Source: Deltaproteobacteria bacterium UBA7527 (lineage in GTDB: Bacteria > Desulfobacterota > Syntrophorhabdia > Syntrophorhabdales > Syntrophorhabdaceae). From it: a DNA stretch of 25,397 bases. The notes under the pieces are model-generated. The model worked only from the letters and a program-made list of their open reading frames with translations. It had not been told where the DNA came from and made no database searches. This document shows, piece by piece, positions 1-6,422 of this stretch (position 1 is the first letter of the stretch; the number at the start of each line of letters is the position of its first letter). The stretch lies in NCBI GenBank assembly GCA_002478225.1, contig DLMV01000032.1, forward strand, positions 1 to 25,397, read 5' to 3'. Made by a program: the position numbers and the translations under genes.

Positions 1-46
1 CTCATCAAGGGGTGCAGTCCATCGTATATCGAAATGCAAAGAAGAA

Positions 47-142
47 CGTTCGGCGTTGGGCGTTCGGCGAGAAAGGCGGCTCATAGCGAATCAGATGCTT
101 GTCGCTTGATGCTTGATGCTGGATGCTGGATGCTCGATGCCG
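47..142. repeat. Heptanucleotide repeat arrays, CGTTSGG and GATGCTN words
   Basis: Two short arrays with exact 7-nt spacing. Positions 47-67 hold three units of CGTTCGG/CGTTGGG. Positions 94-142 hold seven consecutive units (starting at 94, 101, 108, 115, 122, 129 and 136) of consensus GATGCTN, with GTCGCTT at 101 and GATGCCG at 136 as the most diverged. There is no indel inside either array. The stretch has no credible gene: the frames open across it only translate the repeat. It is part of a 374-nt gene-free left end. Confidence 0.85.
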
Positions 143-234
143 GTCGGATTCTATCAAGGAACAAGGATCGAGATGCAAGGAATGGGGTTCTTGTTGTATC
201 GTCATCGCAGCGAATGAGATTGCCACGCCCTGCT

Positions 235-369
235 ACCCATCACCCATCACCTATCACCTATCACCTCTTACCTCTTACCTTTCACAGGGTTTGTCCAATT
301 ACGAATTACGATTCACGAATTACGAGGGCCTTCCACCCATCACCTATCACCTATCACCCATCACCTTAC
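235..369. repeat. Heptanucleotide repeat arrays, ACCYATC and ATTACGA words
   Basis: Three arrays of 7-nt units. Positions 235-283 carry seven units drifting from ACCCATC through ACCTATC to ACCTCTT and ACCTTTC. Positions 298-325 carry four units of ATTACGA (one is TTCACGA). Positions 335-369 return to the first word with five units (ACCCATC, ACCTATC and a final ACCTTAC). The last array stops five bases short of the stop codon of the minus-strand hydrolase at 375. The neighbouring units tend to be identical pairs, as expected from local duplication. Confidence 0.88.
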
Positions 370-374
370 TTCTT

Positions 375-1097
375 CTACTCCTGCTTCAGGATAATGACCT
401 CGATCTTCCCTTTCAGGCCTTCGGCGAACCTGTTGGCATCTGATTCCGTTCCCACTATGGCACCGTAGTGCATGGGGATGGCTATATCCGGTTTTATATC
501 GAGGGCTGCCTTTACCGCCTCTTCGGCGGTCATTACGTATGTGCCGGAGACGGGAAGGAGCGCTATGTTGACGTTCCTGAACTCCTTCATTTCAGGGATA
601 TGGTCGGTATCGCCGGCAAGATATATCCTTTGCCCTTTTACGGTAAAAATGTACCCCACGCCGTCGGCTGTTTTCGGATGGAACTGCTTGTCCACATTGT
701 ATGCCGGCACTACCTCTATCGCAATGCCGCCGACATTGATCGTGTCGCCCCTTTTGACGATCTTCACATTCCCGGCAAGCCCTTTCGCGCATGAGGCCGG
801 TGTGACGATCACCGTGCTTGCTCCCTGGATCTCTTTTATATCCTTCTCCGAACAATGATCGTAGTGGTCGTGGGTGATGAGGATGATGTCGGCTGTATCC
901 TTCCTTTTTATCTTGAAGGGGTCCGTATAAATGACCTTCTCTCCCTGTATCCTAAAGGTATCGTGACCCAGCCAGTGGATGTCTTTTGCAACGCCTTGCG
1001 CAGCCTTTACATCCGCGCCCGCCGTGCCTGCGAAAAGAAAGATATTGGCGAAAAAAAAGATGCCAGCGACGATAAACAATACAACCGATTTCTTCAT
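375..1097 (-). CDS. Exported metallo-beta-lactamase-fold hydrolase (UlaG-like)
   Basis: 240 aa. The N-terminus has a Lys-Lys pair, a hydrophobic core over about residues 5-25 and an AGA-D junction fitting a signal peptidase I site, so the protein is probably periplasmic. The mature part has the metallo-beta-lactamase metal motif HDHYDH in a THDHYDHC context, then AGDTDH and PMHYG, which supply the remaining metal ligands. This combination is typical of the small UlaG-like family of metal-dependent hydrolases, whose substrates are mostly unknown. A GGAGGTG ribosome site lies five bases before the ATG and settles the start. The gene is transcribed away from the aldolase, and nothing nearby suggests a substrate. 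The family call is secure but the substrate is not predictable. Confidence 0.88.
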   Translation of the reverse strand: MKKSVVLFIVAGIFFFANIFLFAGTAGADVKAAQGVAKDIHWLGHDTFRIQGEKVIYTDPFKIKRKDTADIILITHDHYDHCSEKDIKEIQGASTVIVTPASCAKGLAGNVKIVKRGDTINVGGIAIEVVPAYNVDKQFHPKTADGVGYIFTVKGQRIYLAGDTDHIPEMKEFRNVNIALLPVSGTYVMTAEEAVKAALDIKPDIAIPMHYGAIVGTESDANRFAEGLKGKIEVIILKQE

Positions 1098-1184
1098 ATC
1101 ACACCTCCGGTTTTTTTATATTAATAGGGGTCAGCAGATAAGTTCATCCCGAATCTTGAGCATTAAATATTCAACCAAGTACGA

Positions 1185-1313
1185 AATACTAATATCTAAA
1201 CCCAAAACAATATCAAAATTCAAATATCAAATATTCAAGGCAAGTGCATGTAATTAATATTTTGAATTTTGAACATTCGAATTTGTTTAGGATTTAGATA
1301 TTCGAGTTTAGGA
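1185..1313. repeat. A/T-rich imperfect inverted repeat with 7-nt phasing
   Basis: This lies in the 249-nt gap between the divergent hydrolase and aldolase genes. Exact inverted matches pair 1191-1200 with 1293-1302 (10 nt) and 1214-1224 with 1261-1271 (11 nt). 1201-1210 also pairs with about 1283-1292, with two mismatches. The arms are themselves 7-nt phased: AATATCA-like units from 1209, ATTTTGA units at 1259 and 1266, and TTTAGGA-like units at 1286-1313. A 19-nt piece (1259-1277) recurs exactly at 25379-25397, so this is a repeat family and not a one-off regulatory site. The hydrolase promoter must also lie here, but I cannot fix its boxes. Confidence 0.75.
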
Positions 1314-1346
1314 CTTGCCACCATCTATAAGCGAGGTTTGAAAGGC

Positions 1347-2138
1347 ATGAAGAAAAGAATGAGCCTCAAGGATTCTTTGAAAAAAGGGAAGGTCGTATAC
1401 GGTCCGTGGTGCGTCATCCCGTCGCCGTCCACTATCAACATTATCGCCTCAACAGGGGTTGATTTCGTGATCATAGATATGGAACACGGACCCCAGGGCT
1501 TTGAAACAGTAGAGGACATGATAAGGGCCGCCGAGGTCGAGGATTGTACGGCGATCGTTCGCGTGGCGAAGAACGACGAGTCGTTGATATTGAGCGCCCT
1601 CGACATAGGGGCGGCAGGCGTGATCGTTCCCCATATCGAATCAAGGCAGGATGCTGAAGAGGCGATATCACACGTGAAATATTATCCTGTTGGCCAGAGG
1701 GGTTTTTCGCCTTTTACAAGGGCAGGGGGGTATTCGCTCTACAATGTCAAGGACCATGCAAAAAAGCAGAATCAGAAGACGATGGTGCTCCTTCTCCTCG
1801 AAGGAAAAGGCGGGATCAACAACCTCGATGACATCCTGTCCATAAAAGATATCCGCAATAAGATCGACGTCATCTATATCGGCGCCTATGACCTGTCGCA
1901 GGCCATCGGTTATCCCGGGCAGGTTGACCACCCTGAGGTCAGGAGGCAGCTGGAGGTGTGCATTCAAAAGATAAGGAAGAAAGGGGTCGCTGCCGGCGGC
2001 TATGTAGCAAAGAACGATGCAGACATTCGATGGATGACCAAACTGGGCATGCAGTTCATCACATTGATGCCTGACTGCACTGCCCTGTTCCATTCCTTCG
2101 GGTCTTTTTATCCCACTCTCTCAGCGAATAAAAAATAA
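1347..2138 (+). CDS. HpcH/HpaI family class II pyruvate aldolase
   Basis: 263 aa from the ATG at 1347. That start has GAGG at 1333-1336, and the frame upstream of it only translates repeat DNA. The family reversibly joins pyruvate to an aldehyde, giving 2-keto-3-deoxy (or 4-hydroxy-2-oxo) acids, with a divalent metal. Visible landmarks match HpaI: DMEHGP with Asp44 and the catalytic His47, VRV with Arg72, metal ligand Glu152 (LLEGKGGINNLDDI) and Asp182 (IGAYDLS). Length is normal. It is followed at 176 nt by the KdsB-like gene on the same strand, which suggests it supplies a 3-deoxy-ulosonic acid for a surface glycan rather than acting in aromatic degradation. No degradation genes lie nearby. 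The exact substrate is open. Confidence 0.87.
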   Translation: MKKRMSLKDSLKKGKVVYGPWCVIPSPSTINIIASTGVDFVIIDMEHGPQGFETVEDMIRAAEVEDCTAIVRVAKNDESLILSALDIGAAGVIVPHIESRQDAEEAISHVKYYPVGQRGFSPFTRAGGYSLYNVKDHAKKQNQKTMVLLLLEGKGGINNLDDILSIKDIRNKIDVIYIGAYDLSQAIGYPGQVDHPEVRRQLEVCIQKIRKKGVAAGGYVAKNDADIRWMTKLGMQFITLMPDCTALFHSFGSFYPTLSANKK

Positions 2139-2211
2139 TTTTACAGAGAGTATTAAAAATTAGCTTAGATAGATAATGAGAGTATAAGTGTAGGGTTTTC
2201 CTTTCGCTCTT

Positions 2212-2253
2212 CACGTTTCACTGTTTTTATCCTGCGTGTTTGCGGGGAAAGCC
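2212..2253 (-). repeat. 42-nt dispersed repeat, copy 1 (inverted relative to 6233-6274)
   Basis: Read on the minus strand, this 42-nt segment is identical to 6233-6274 except for one base (C versus T in the CTTTCYCCGC part). It lies in the aldolase-kdsB gap. The two copies are inverted and bracket the kdsB-like, surface-carbohydrate and aminotransferase genes. Just outside, at 2201-2221, three weak 7-nt units ending in CAC or CGC can be read. It has no coding frame with a plausible product. Confidence 0.85.
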
Positions 2254-2314
2254 ATATGTTGATGCTCATCTTAATAAAGAATCCTATATAAAAAACTAAA
2301 AAAAGGAAAAATAT

Positions 2315-3052
2315 ATGAAAGTAGTAGGCATGATCCCTGCTCGGCTCCAGTCGAGCCGTCTTCCTGAAAAGGCGCTTATCGATATCGAGGGGCTGCCGAT
2401 GGTCATCCATACCTGCAAAAGAGCCCAGCTTTCGAAGAGCCTTGATGAGGTGTATCTTGTCACGGACAACGAAAAGATCAGGCAGGCAGGAGAGGCGAAC
2501 GGCATCAGGGTAATAATGACAGGAACGCATCACAAGAGCGGTTCGGACAGGCTCGCCGAGGCATGCACATACGTTGATTGCGATATTGTTGTGAATGTCC
2601 AGGGCGACGAACCCCTTGTTGATCCCGGTCATATTGATGCAATAGTGTGGCCGTTGCTTAACGACCCGGAGGTTATGATCTCTGTCGGTGTAACTCCATA
2701 TTCAAAGAAGAACAGCCTTTCGGATATTAAGGCGGTGCTGGATCTCAGCGGGAACATTATGTACTGCTCGAGGACAGACCTGCCGAGCGACGCAAGAACG
2801 CCGGTAGAGAAAATGCTGAAGATGTGCTTTATCGTTCCTTTCAGAAAAGATTTCCTGCTGCAATATTCAAGATGGGAGCCCACCCCTCTCGAAACAATAG
2901 AATACAATGAATATCTCCGGGTGCTGGAGCACGGCGTAAAGTTACGCGCCGTTATGATCGAAGGCGCGAAGATAAGCGTGGATACCGGCGAGGACCTCGC
3001 AATAGTGAGGGAGCTTATGAAGCATGATACAATAAAGCAGAGGTACATGTGA
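2315..3052 (+). CDS. KdsB-like CMP-3-deoxy-ulosonic acid synthetase, divergent
   Basis: 245 aa, the usual KdsB length. KdsB couples CTP to Kdo to give CMP-Kdo in the cytoplasm. The nucleotide half is classical: IPARLQSSRLPEK at residues 7-19, HKSGSDRLAEA at 73-83, VNVQGDEPL at 93-101 and VDTGEDL at 222-228. The acceptor half departs from housekeeping KdsB. The segment normally reading HxGxYxYR is KMCFIVPFR (169-177), and the usual LEQLR is YNEYLR (197-202). It may therefore activate a related sugar acid, such as an amino-Kdo. AAGGA at 2303-2307 precedes the ATG. The next gene starts 7 nt after its stop, so the two are co-transcribed. The cytidylyltransferase class is certain but Kdo itself as substrate is not. 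Confidence 0.85.
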   Translation: MKVVGMIPARLQSSRLPEKALIDIEGLPMVIHTCKRAQLSKSLDEVYLVTDNEKIRQAGEANGIRVIMTGTHHKSGSDRLAEACTYVDCDIVVNVQGDEPLVDPGHIDAIVWPLLNDPEVMISVGVTPYSKKNSLSDIKAVLDLSGNIMYCSRTDLPSDARTPVEKMLKMCFIVPFRKDFLLQYSRWEPTPLETIEYNEYLRVLEHGVKLRAVMIEGAKISVDTGEDLAIVRELMKHDTIKQRYM

Positions 3053-3059
3053 CCTTTTT

Positions 3060-4880
3060 ATGAGCGGCGTACTTCTTATTCACAGCAGTCTGCCACATGA
3101 GAAGATCGCAGGCCTTTTAAAAGGTTCAGGCATAAGGACATGGTATCCTCTGATCGGCAATTATGAAAAGATCGTAGAGCTAAAAATGGCGCTCCGGGGC
3201 ATTGCAGAATGCGAAGAAGCGGGCGCGATGCTGCAGAAGGCGGCAGCCGATCTGAGAAGGCCGTTCTACGAGGTGACGGCACAAAAGGGGCTACAATATA
3301 ACTCCATAGAGTGGTGGACAAGCGTTATATCAGAGCGCAATACGATTACATGCAGCCTTTTTCTTCATTGCTGTTATGTATACCTTGCTTCCCAGTGGAT
3401 GGGTTCTGGTAAGGATATATGCGTCATAACGGACAGCAATACCGTTATAAAGAATATCGCATCCATTGCGGTGAAGAAAGGGATCAAGGCAGAGAGCAAT
3501 GCCTTTTTTACGCTGAAAGACAGGCCGTTGCGGATATTCGCAAAGGGTTTGTTCAAACTGCTCCTTCACCTCGGCGTCTTTGTTGCTGCCAGGCTCAACA
3601 GACTTTATCATACAATGGTAACAAACAGATATACCCCTTTGAAGAACCCTGACGTGATCCTTCATACGTGGGTCGATGAGAAATGCTTTGGCGCAGACGG
3701 CCGGTTCAGGGACCGATATTTTACCATTCTGCCGGATTACTACCAACAGAACAATGTACAGAAGGCCACTTTTGTGAGCTTTTCGTACCGGAACATCAAT
3801 CGCTCTATCTGGAAAGCCTTTTCTTTCCTTCATACGAACAAGGATCACTTCATTATACCACAGGATCACTACCGTATCTGTGATTATCTATTCCCTTTCC
3901 GGATCTGGTTCAGGCAGCGCCGGTTCTCATTCGGGTCTGTTGATCTGAAGGGCGTGGATTGTTCGACCCTCTTCTACGAATATCACAGGAACGAACCCGT
4001 GCGCTTCGAGTCAATGTATTATCTTCTCTTTAAAAGGCTTGCGGAAAAAGGGATAAAGCCGAAGATGGTGATGGACGGTTTCGAGAACCTCTTTACCGAT
4101 AAGCTCATCCAGCTTGGCGTAAGAGAGTTCATGCCGGGGACGGTCGTACATGGTTTCTTTCACGTTGCTCCGTCACCCAATACTCTCTGCTTCTTCATTG
4201 ATATGAAAGAAAGAGACACCGCGCCCCTTCCAGACAGGATCATATGCAACGGCCCAAGATATAAAGAGATCCTTATACAGGAACATTTTCCGGAGGACCG
4301 TGTTGTCGTCGGTGCGGCGCTGAGGTATCTATATCTCCATAATGTAAAGCGGGCATCCCGTGTTGCCACCGACGATCTCAGGATCCTGCTTGTTCTGCCA
4401 ATTGAGGAAGAAACGATACTGGAACTGTTCTACAAGCTCAAAGAGGCGATTGAAGGGATCGATAGGTTCCGGATGATCCTGAAACCCCACCCAATGCAAA
4501 CGTCTTTCATCAAGACCCTCGCGAACGATCTCCCGCCGGGGACAGAGGTCTTCACGGGACCAATGGAGGAGGCGCTTAATCTCTGCGATATTGTTGTAAG
4601 CGGAGCAACGGGCGCAGTACTTGACTGCGTCATGGCGGATAAAGAGGTAATAAGGATAGGTAGGAGCGCACAGATCGATCTGGACCCGCTGGCGTGGTTT
4701 GAGGAGTTCGGGAGGCCCTGCGGCAGCGTGGATGAACTGCGGGAGAGGCTGATCGATGCCGAAAAAAGGATGAAAAACCCTTCATATTCGCCACCGGGAT
4801 ATTCCGTGATGCTGCCGGAGCTCTTTTCTCCCGCGACAGAAGAGGCGATGAAGACCTTTCTCCCGCCCCCGATCTCTTGA
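3060..4880 (+). CDS. Large surface-carbohydrate biosynthesis protein, possible transferase
   Basis: 606 aa, cytoplasmic apart from a hydrophobic patch around residues 165-180. I see no standard catalytic motif. The overall look (LHTWVDEKCFG near 200, a C-terminal glycosyltransferase-B-like half with KPHPMQ near 478 and VVSGATGAVLD near 510-520) resembles the surface carbohydrate biosynthesis proteins described from Leptospira O-antigen loci (LIC13510-like) and, in its C-terminal half, capsule transferases that use CMP-sugars. This is a resemblance only. It starts 7 nt after the KdsB-like gene with no good ribosome site, so it probably depends on translational coupling. Context suggests it uses or transfers the CMP-sugar made by its neighbour. 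Confidence 0.62.
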   Translation: MSGVLLIHSSLPHEKIAGLLKGSGIRTWYPLIGNYEKIVELKMALRGIAECEEAGAMLQKAAADLRRPFYEVTAQKGLQYNSIEWWTSVISERNTITCSLFLHCCYVYLASQWMGSGKDICVITDSNTVIKNIASIAVKKGIKAESNAFFTLKDRPLRIFAKGLFKLLLHLGVFVAARLNRLYHTMVTNRYTPLKNPDVILHTWVDEKCFGADGRFRDRYFTILPDYYQQNNVQKATFVSFSYRNINRSIWKAFSFLHTNKDHFIIPQDHYRICDYLFPFRIWFRQRRFSFGSVDLKGVDCSTLFYEYHRNEPVRFESMYYLLFKRLAEKGIKPKMVMDGFENLFTDKLIQLGVREFMPGTVVHGFFHVAPSPNTLCFFIDMKERDTAPLPDRIICNGPRYKEILIQEHFPEDRVVVGAALRYLYLHNVKRASRVATDDLRILLVLPIEEETILELFYKLKEAIEGIDRFRMILKPHPMQTSFIKTLANDLPPGTEVFTGPMEEALNLCDIVVSGATGAVLDCVMADKEVIRIGRSAQIDLDPLAWFEEFGRPCGSVDELRERLIDAEKRMKNPSYSPPGYSVMLPELFSPATEEAMKTFLPPPIS

Positions 4881-4891
4881 AAATAAGGACA

Positions 4892-5058
4892 GTGAATAGT
4901 GAACGGTGAATAGTGAATAGCAGAAAGCCGTCAGCTATCAGCATACAGCAATCAGCGTTGTGTATCGATCATCGAGTATCGAGCGACGAACATCCAGTTA
5001 CAACTGCTCACGACTTACGGGCTTTTTGATTTACAATATACGAACTACGAAATACTGT
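4892..5058. repeat. Four successive heptanucleotide arrays
   Basis: The 207-nt gap before the aminotransferase is largely 7-nt-phased DNA. 4892-4919 has four GTGAATA-like units. 4930-4957 has four ATCAGCN-like units. 4963-4997 has five units of the type TATCGAG, and 5031-5058 has four units of the type ATACGAA. Each array keeps its register without indels, but the word changes from array to array. The aminotransferase ribosome site GGAGGT (5075-5080) sits just after the last array, so any promoter for that gene would have to lie inside repeat DNA. Confidence 0.85.
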
Positions 5059-5087
5059 CAGCGCAATACAATACGGAGGTTTAAATA

Positions 5088-6200
5088 ATGTTGCAGGCAC
5101 ATAGGCCCTCTATCGGCAGCGAAGAGCTTGAAGAGGTCAGGAAGGTATTTGAGACAGGCTGGCTCGGCATGGGCTCGCAGGTGATAGAGTTCGAAAATAT
5201 GGTGAAGGACTATCTGGGCGTGCGCAACGTGGTAGCGGTAAATACGGGGACGACAGCCCTCCACATTGCGCTCGATGCATACGGGATCGGACCGGGAGAT
5301 GAGGTAATCACGCCTTCTCTGACATTCTGCGCAGGCATACAGGGGATCATTTCGCTTGGCGCAGTCCCTGTATTTTGCGAAGTGGATCCCGATACGCTCA
5401 ATATCGACCTTGTTGATATGGAAAAACGGATAACATCCAGAACAAAGGCGATCATACCTGTCCACTATTGCGGATACGCCTGCGATATGGACAGGCTCCT
5501 GGAAATTGCCCGTGCAAAGAAGACCATTGTTATAGAGGACGCTGCGCATGCCTTTGGGTCAACGTACAAAGATAGAAAGATCGGCAGCATTGGTGATGCA
5601 GCATGTTTCAGCTTTGACCCGATCAAAAATTTCACCTGCGGTGAAGGTGGGGCTGTAACGTTAAACGATGATAAGATAGCGGATGAGATACGGAGGAAGA
5701 GGACCCTTGGAATATCAAAGGATTCATGGCAGAGGCAGAAAAAGGCCCAGAGCTGGTATTACGAAGTAGTAACGCAGGGATACCGCTACCACATGAGCAA
5801 CATTAATGCCGCAATAGGGATCGCACAGTTGAGGAAGCTCGATAAGTTCATAGAGAGAAGAAAGCATATTGTTGAACGCTACAACGATGCCTTTAAGGGG
5901 ATCGAAGATATCAAGACCCTCAAATGGGATCTCCGGGAGATGGCCCCATTCATGTACATAATCCGTGTTGCAGGCGGCAGGAGGGAAGAGATGATGGATT
6001 TTCTCGCATCAAAAGGGGTGGCGAGCGGCGTCCACTACATACCGAACCATCTCCAACCTTTTTTCAGTAAGTATGCCGCAGAGCTCCCTGCAACTGAAAA
6101 GGTATGGAAGGAGATCATCACCCTCCCTCTCTTTTATGACATGACAGACAACGATGTGGAACTTGTCATCCGCTCAGTGAGGGAATTTTTTACACATTAA
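5088..6200 (+). CDS. DegT/DnrJ/EryC1/StrS PLP-dependent sugar aminotransferase
   Basis: 370 aa, full length. The family moves an amino group, usually from glutamate, to a keto-sugar using PLP. Landmarks: NTGTTALHIAL (52-62), the PLP-facing EDAAHAFG (150-157), Lys180 in SFDPIKNFTCGEGG as the Schiff-base lysine, and RYHMSNINAAIG in the substrate loop. GGAGGT at 5075-5080 fixes the start. Two roles fit the context. With the aldolase and KdsB-like gene it could make an amino-3-deoxy-ulosonic acid (compare KdnA in Kdo8N synthesis). With the PglF-like dehydratase downstream it could act like PglE on a UDP-4-keto sugar. A strong hairpin after it separates it from the dehydratase operon, which slightly favours the first. 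Confidence 0.88.
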   Translation: MLQAHRPSIGSEELEEVRKVFETGWLGMGSQVIEFENMVKDYLGVRNVVAVNTGTTALHIALDAYGIGPGDEVITPSLTFCAGIQGIISLGAVPVFCEVDPDTLNIDLVDMEKRITSRTKAIIPVHYCGYACDMDRLLEIARAKKTIVIEDAAHAFGSTYKDRKIGSIGDAACFSFDPIKNFTCGEGGAVTLNDDKIADEIRRKRTLGISKDSWQRQKKAQSWYYEVVTQGYRYHMSNINAAIGIAQLRKLDKFIERRKHIVERYNDAFKGIEDIKTLKWDLREMAPFMYIIRVAGGRREEMMDFLASKGVASGVHYIPNHLQPFFSKYAAELPATEKVWKEIITLPLFYDMTDNDVELVIRSVREFFTH

Positions 6201-6217
6201 GGTCGGAATGTGTAATA

Positions 6218-6341
6218 GGAGGATCTGTGTCGGGCTTTCTCCGCAAACACGCAGGATAAAAACAGTGAAACGTGTTACAGGATTCATTGCCTCACGACGG
6301 TTTGCCAAAGGAAGACCCGACACAGATCCTCCATCTTTTTT
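6218..6341 (+). terminator. Long hairpin with T-run after the aminotransferase
   Basis: A perfect 17-bp stem pairs 6218-6234 with 6316-6332. It continues inward as 6235-6240 with 6309-6314 (one wobble, base 6315 bulged) and, past a small internal loop, as 6243-6248 with 6300-6305. T6 follows at 6336-6341. The structure is far larger than a normal intrinsic terminator and its inner part contains copy 2 of the 42-nt repeat. It begins 18 nt after the aminotransferase stop. Termination is the simplest role, but a small structured RNA or a mobile palindrome is possible. Confidence 0.6.
6233..6274 (+). repeat. 42-nt dispersed repeat, copy 2
   Basis: It matches the reverse complement of 2212-2253 with one mismatch. 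It begins inside the left arm of the long hairpin at 6218-6332, so the repeat contributes part of the stem and most of the loop start. Copy 1 lacks the flanking 17-bp arms, so the shared unit is the 42-nt core only. Confidence 0.85.
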
Positions 6342-6344
6342 ATC

Positions 6345-6411
6345 ACTTGGCCCCTCGACCCCTTGGATCCTTGAACCCTTTTCTTTAGGATTTAGAAATT
6401 AGGATTTAGGA
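6345..6411. repeat. 8-nt then 7-nt phased repeats before the glycan operon
   Basis: 6345-6384 reads in 8-nt steps with CCTTGGAT/CCTTGAAC-like words. 6384-6411 switches to four 7-nt units of TTTAGGA (variants TTTAGAA and ATTAGGA). The TTTAGGA word also occurs at 1286-1313. The array ends 11 nt before the GT2 start codon at 6423 and overlaps where its ribosome site should be. The only purine-rich candidate is the GGA within the last unit. Confidence 0.78.
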
Positions 6412-6422
6412 TCTCGTTTACG

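Noticed and set aside
94..369. Possible CRISPR array in the repeat-rich left end
   Set aside because: Units are 7 nt, directly abutting and degenerate, with no spacers. No cas gene is present.
34..468. Open frames on the plus strand across the left end
   Set aside because: They translate the heptad repeats into periodic peptides, have no homologue-like features, and overlap the hydrolase gene.
2165..2632. Minus-strand open frame over the aldolase-kdsB gap
   Set aside because: It overlaps the well-supported KdsB-like gene, and its unique part is the 42-nt dispersed repeat.
6208..6402. Small open frame after the aminotransferase
   Set aside because: It is composed of the long hairpin, the 42-nt repeat and 8-nt repeats, with no ribosome site tied to it.
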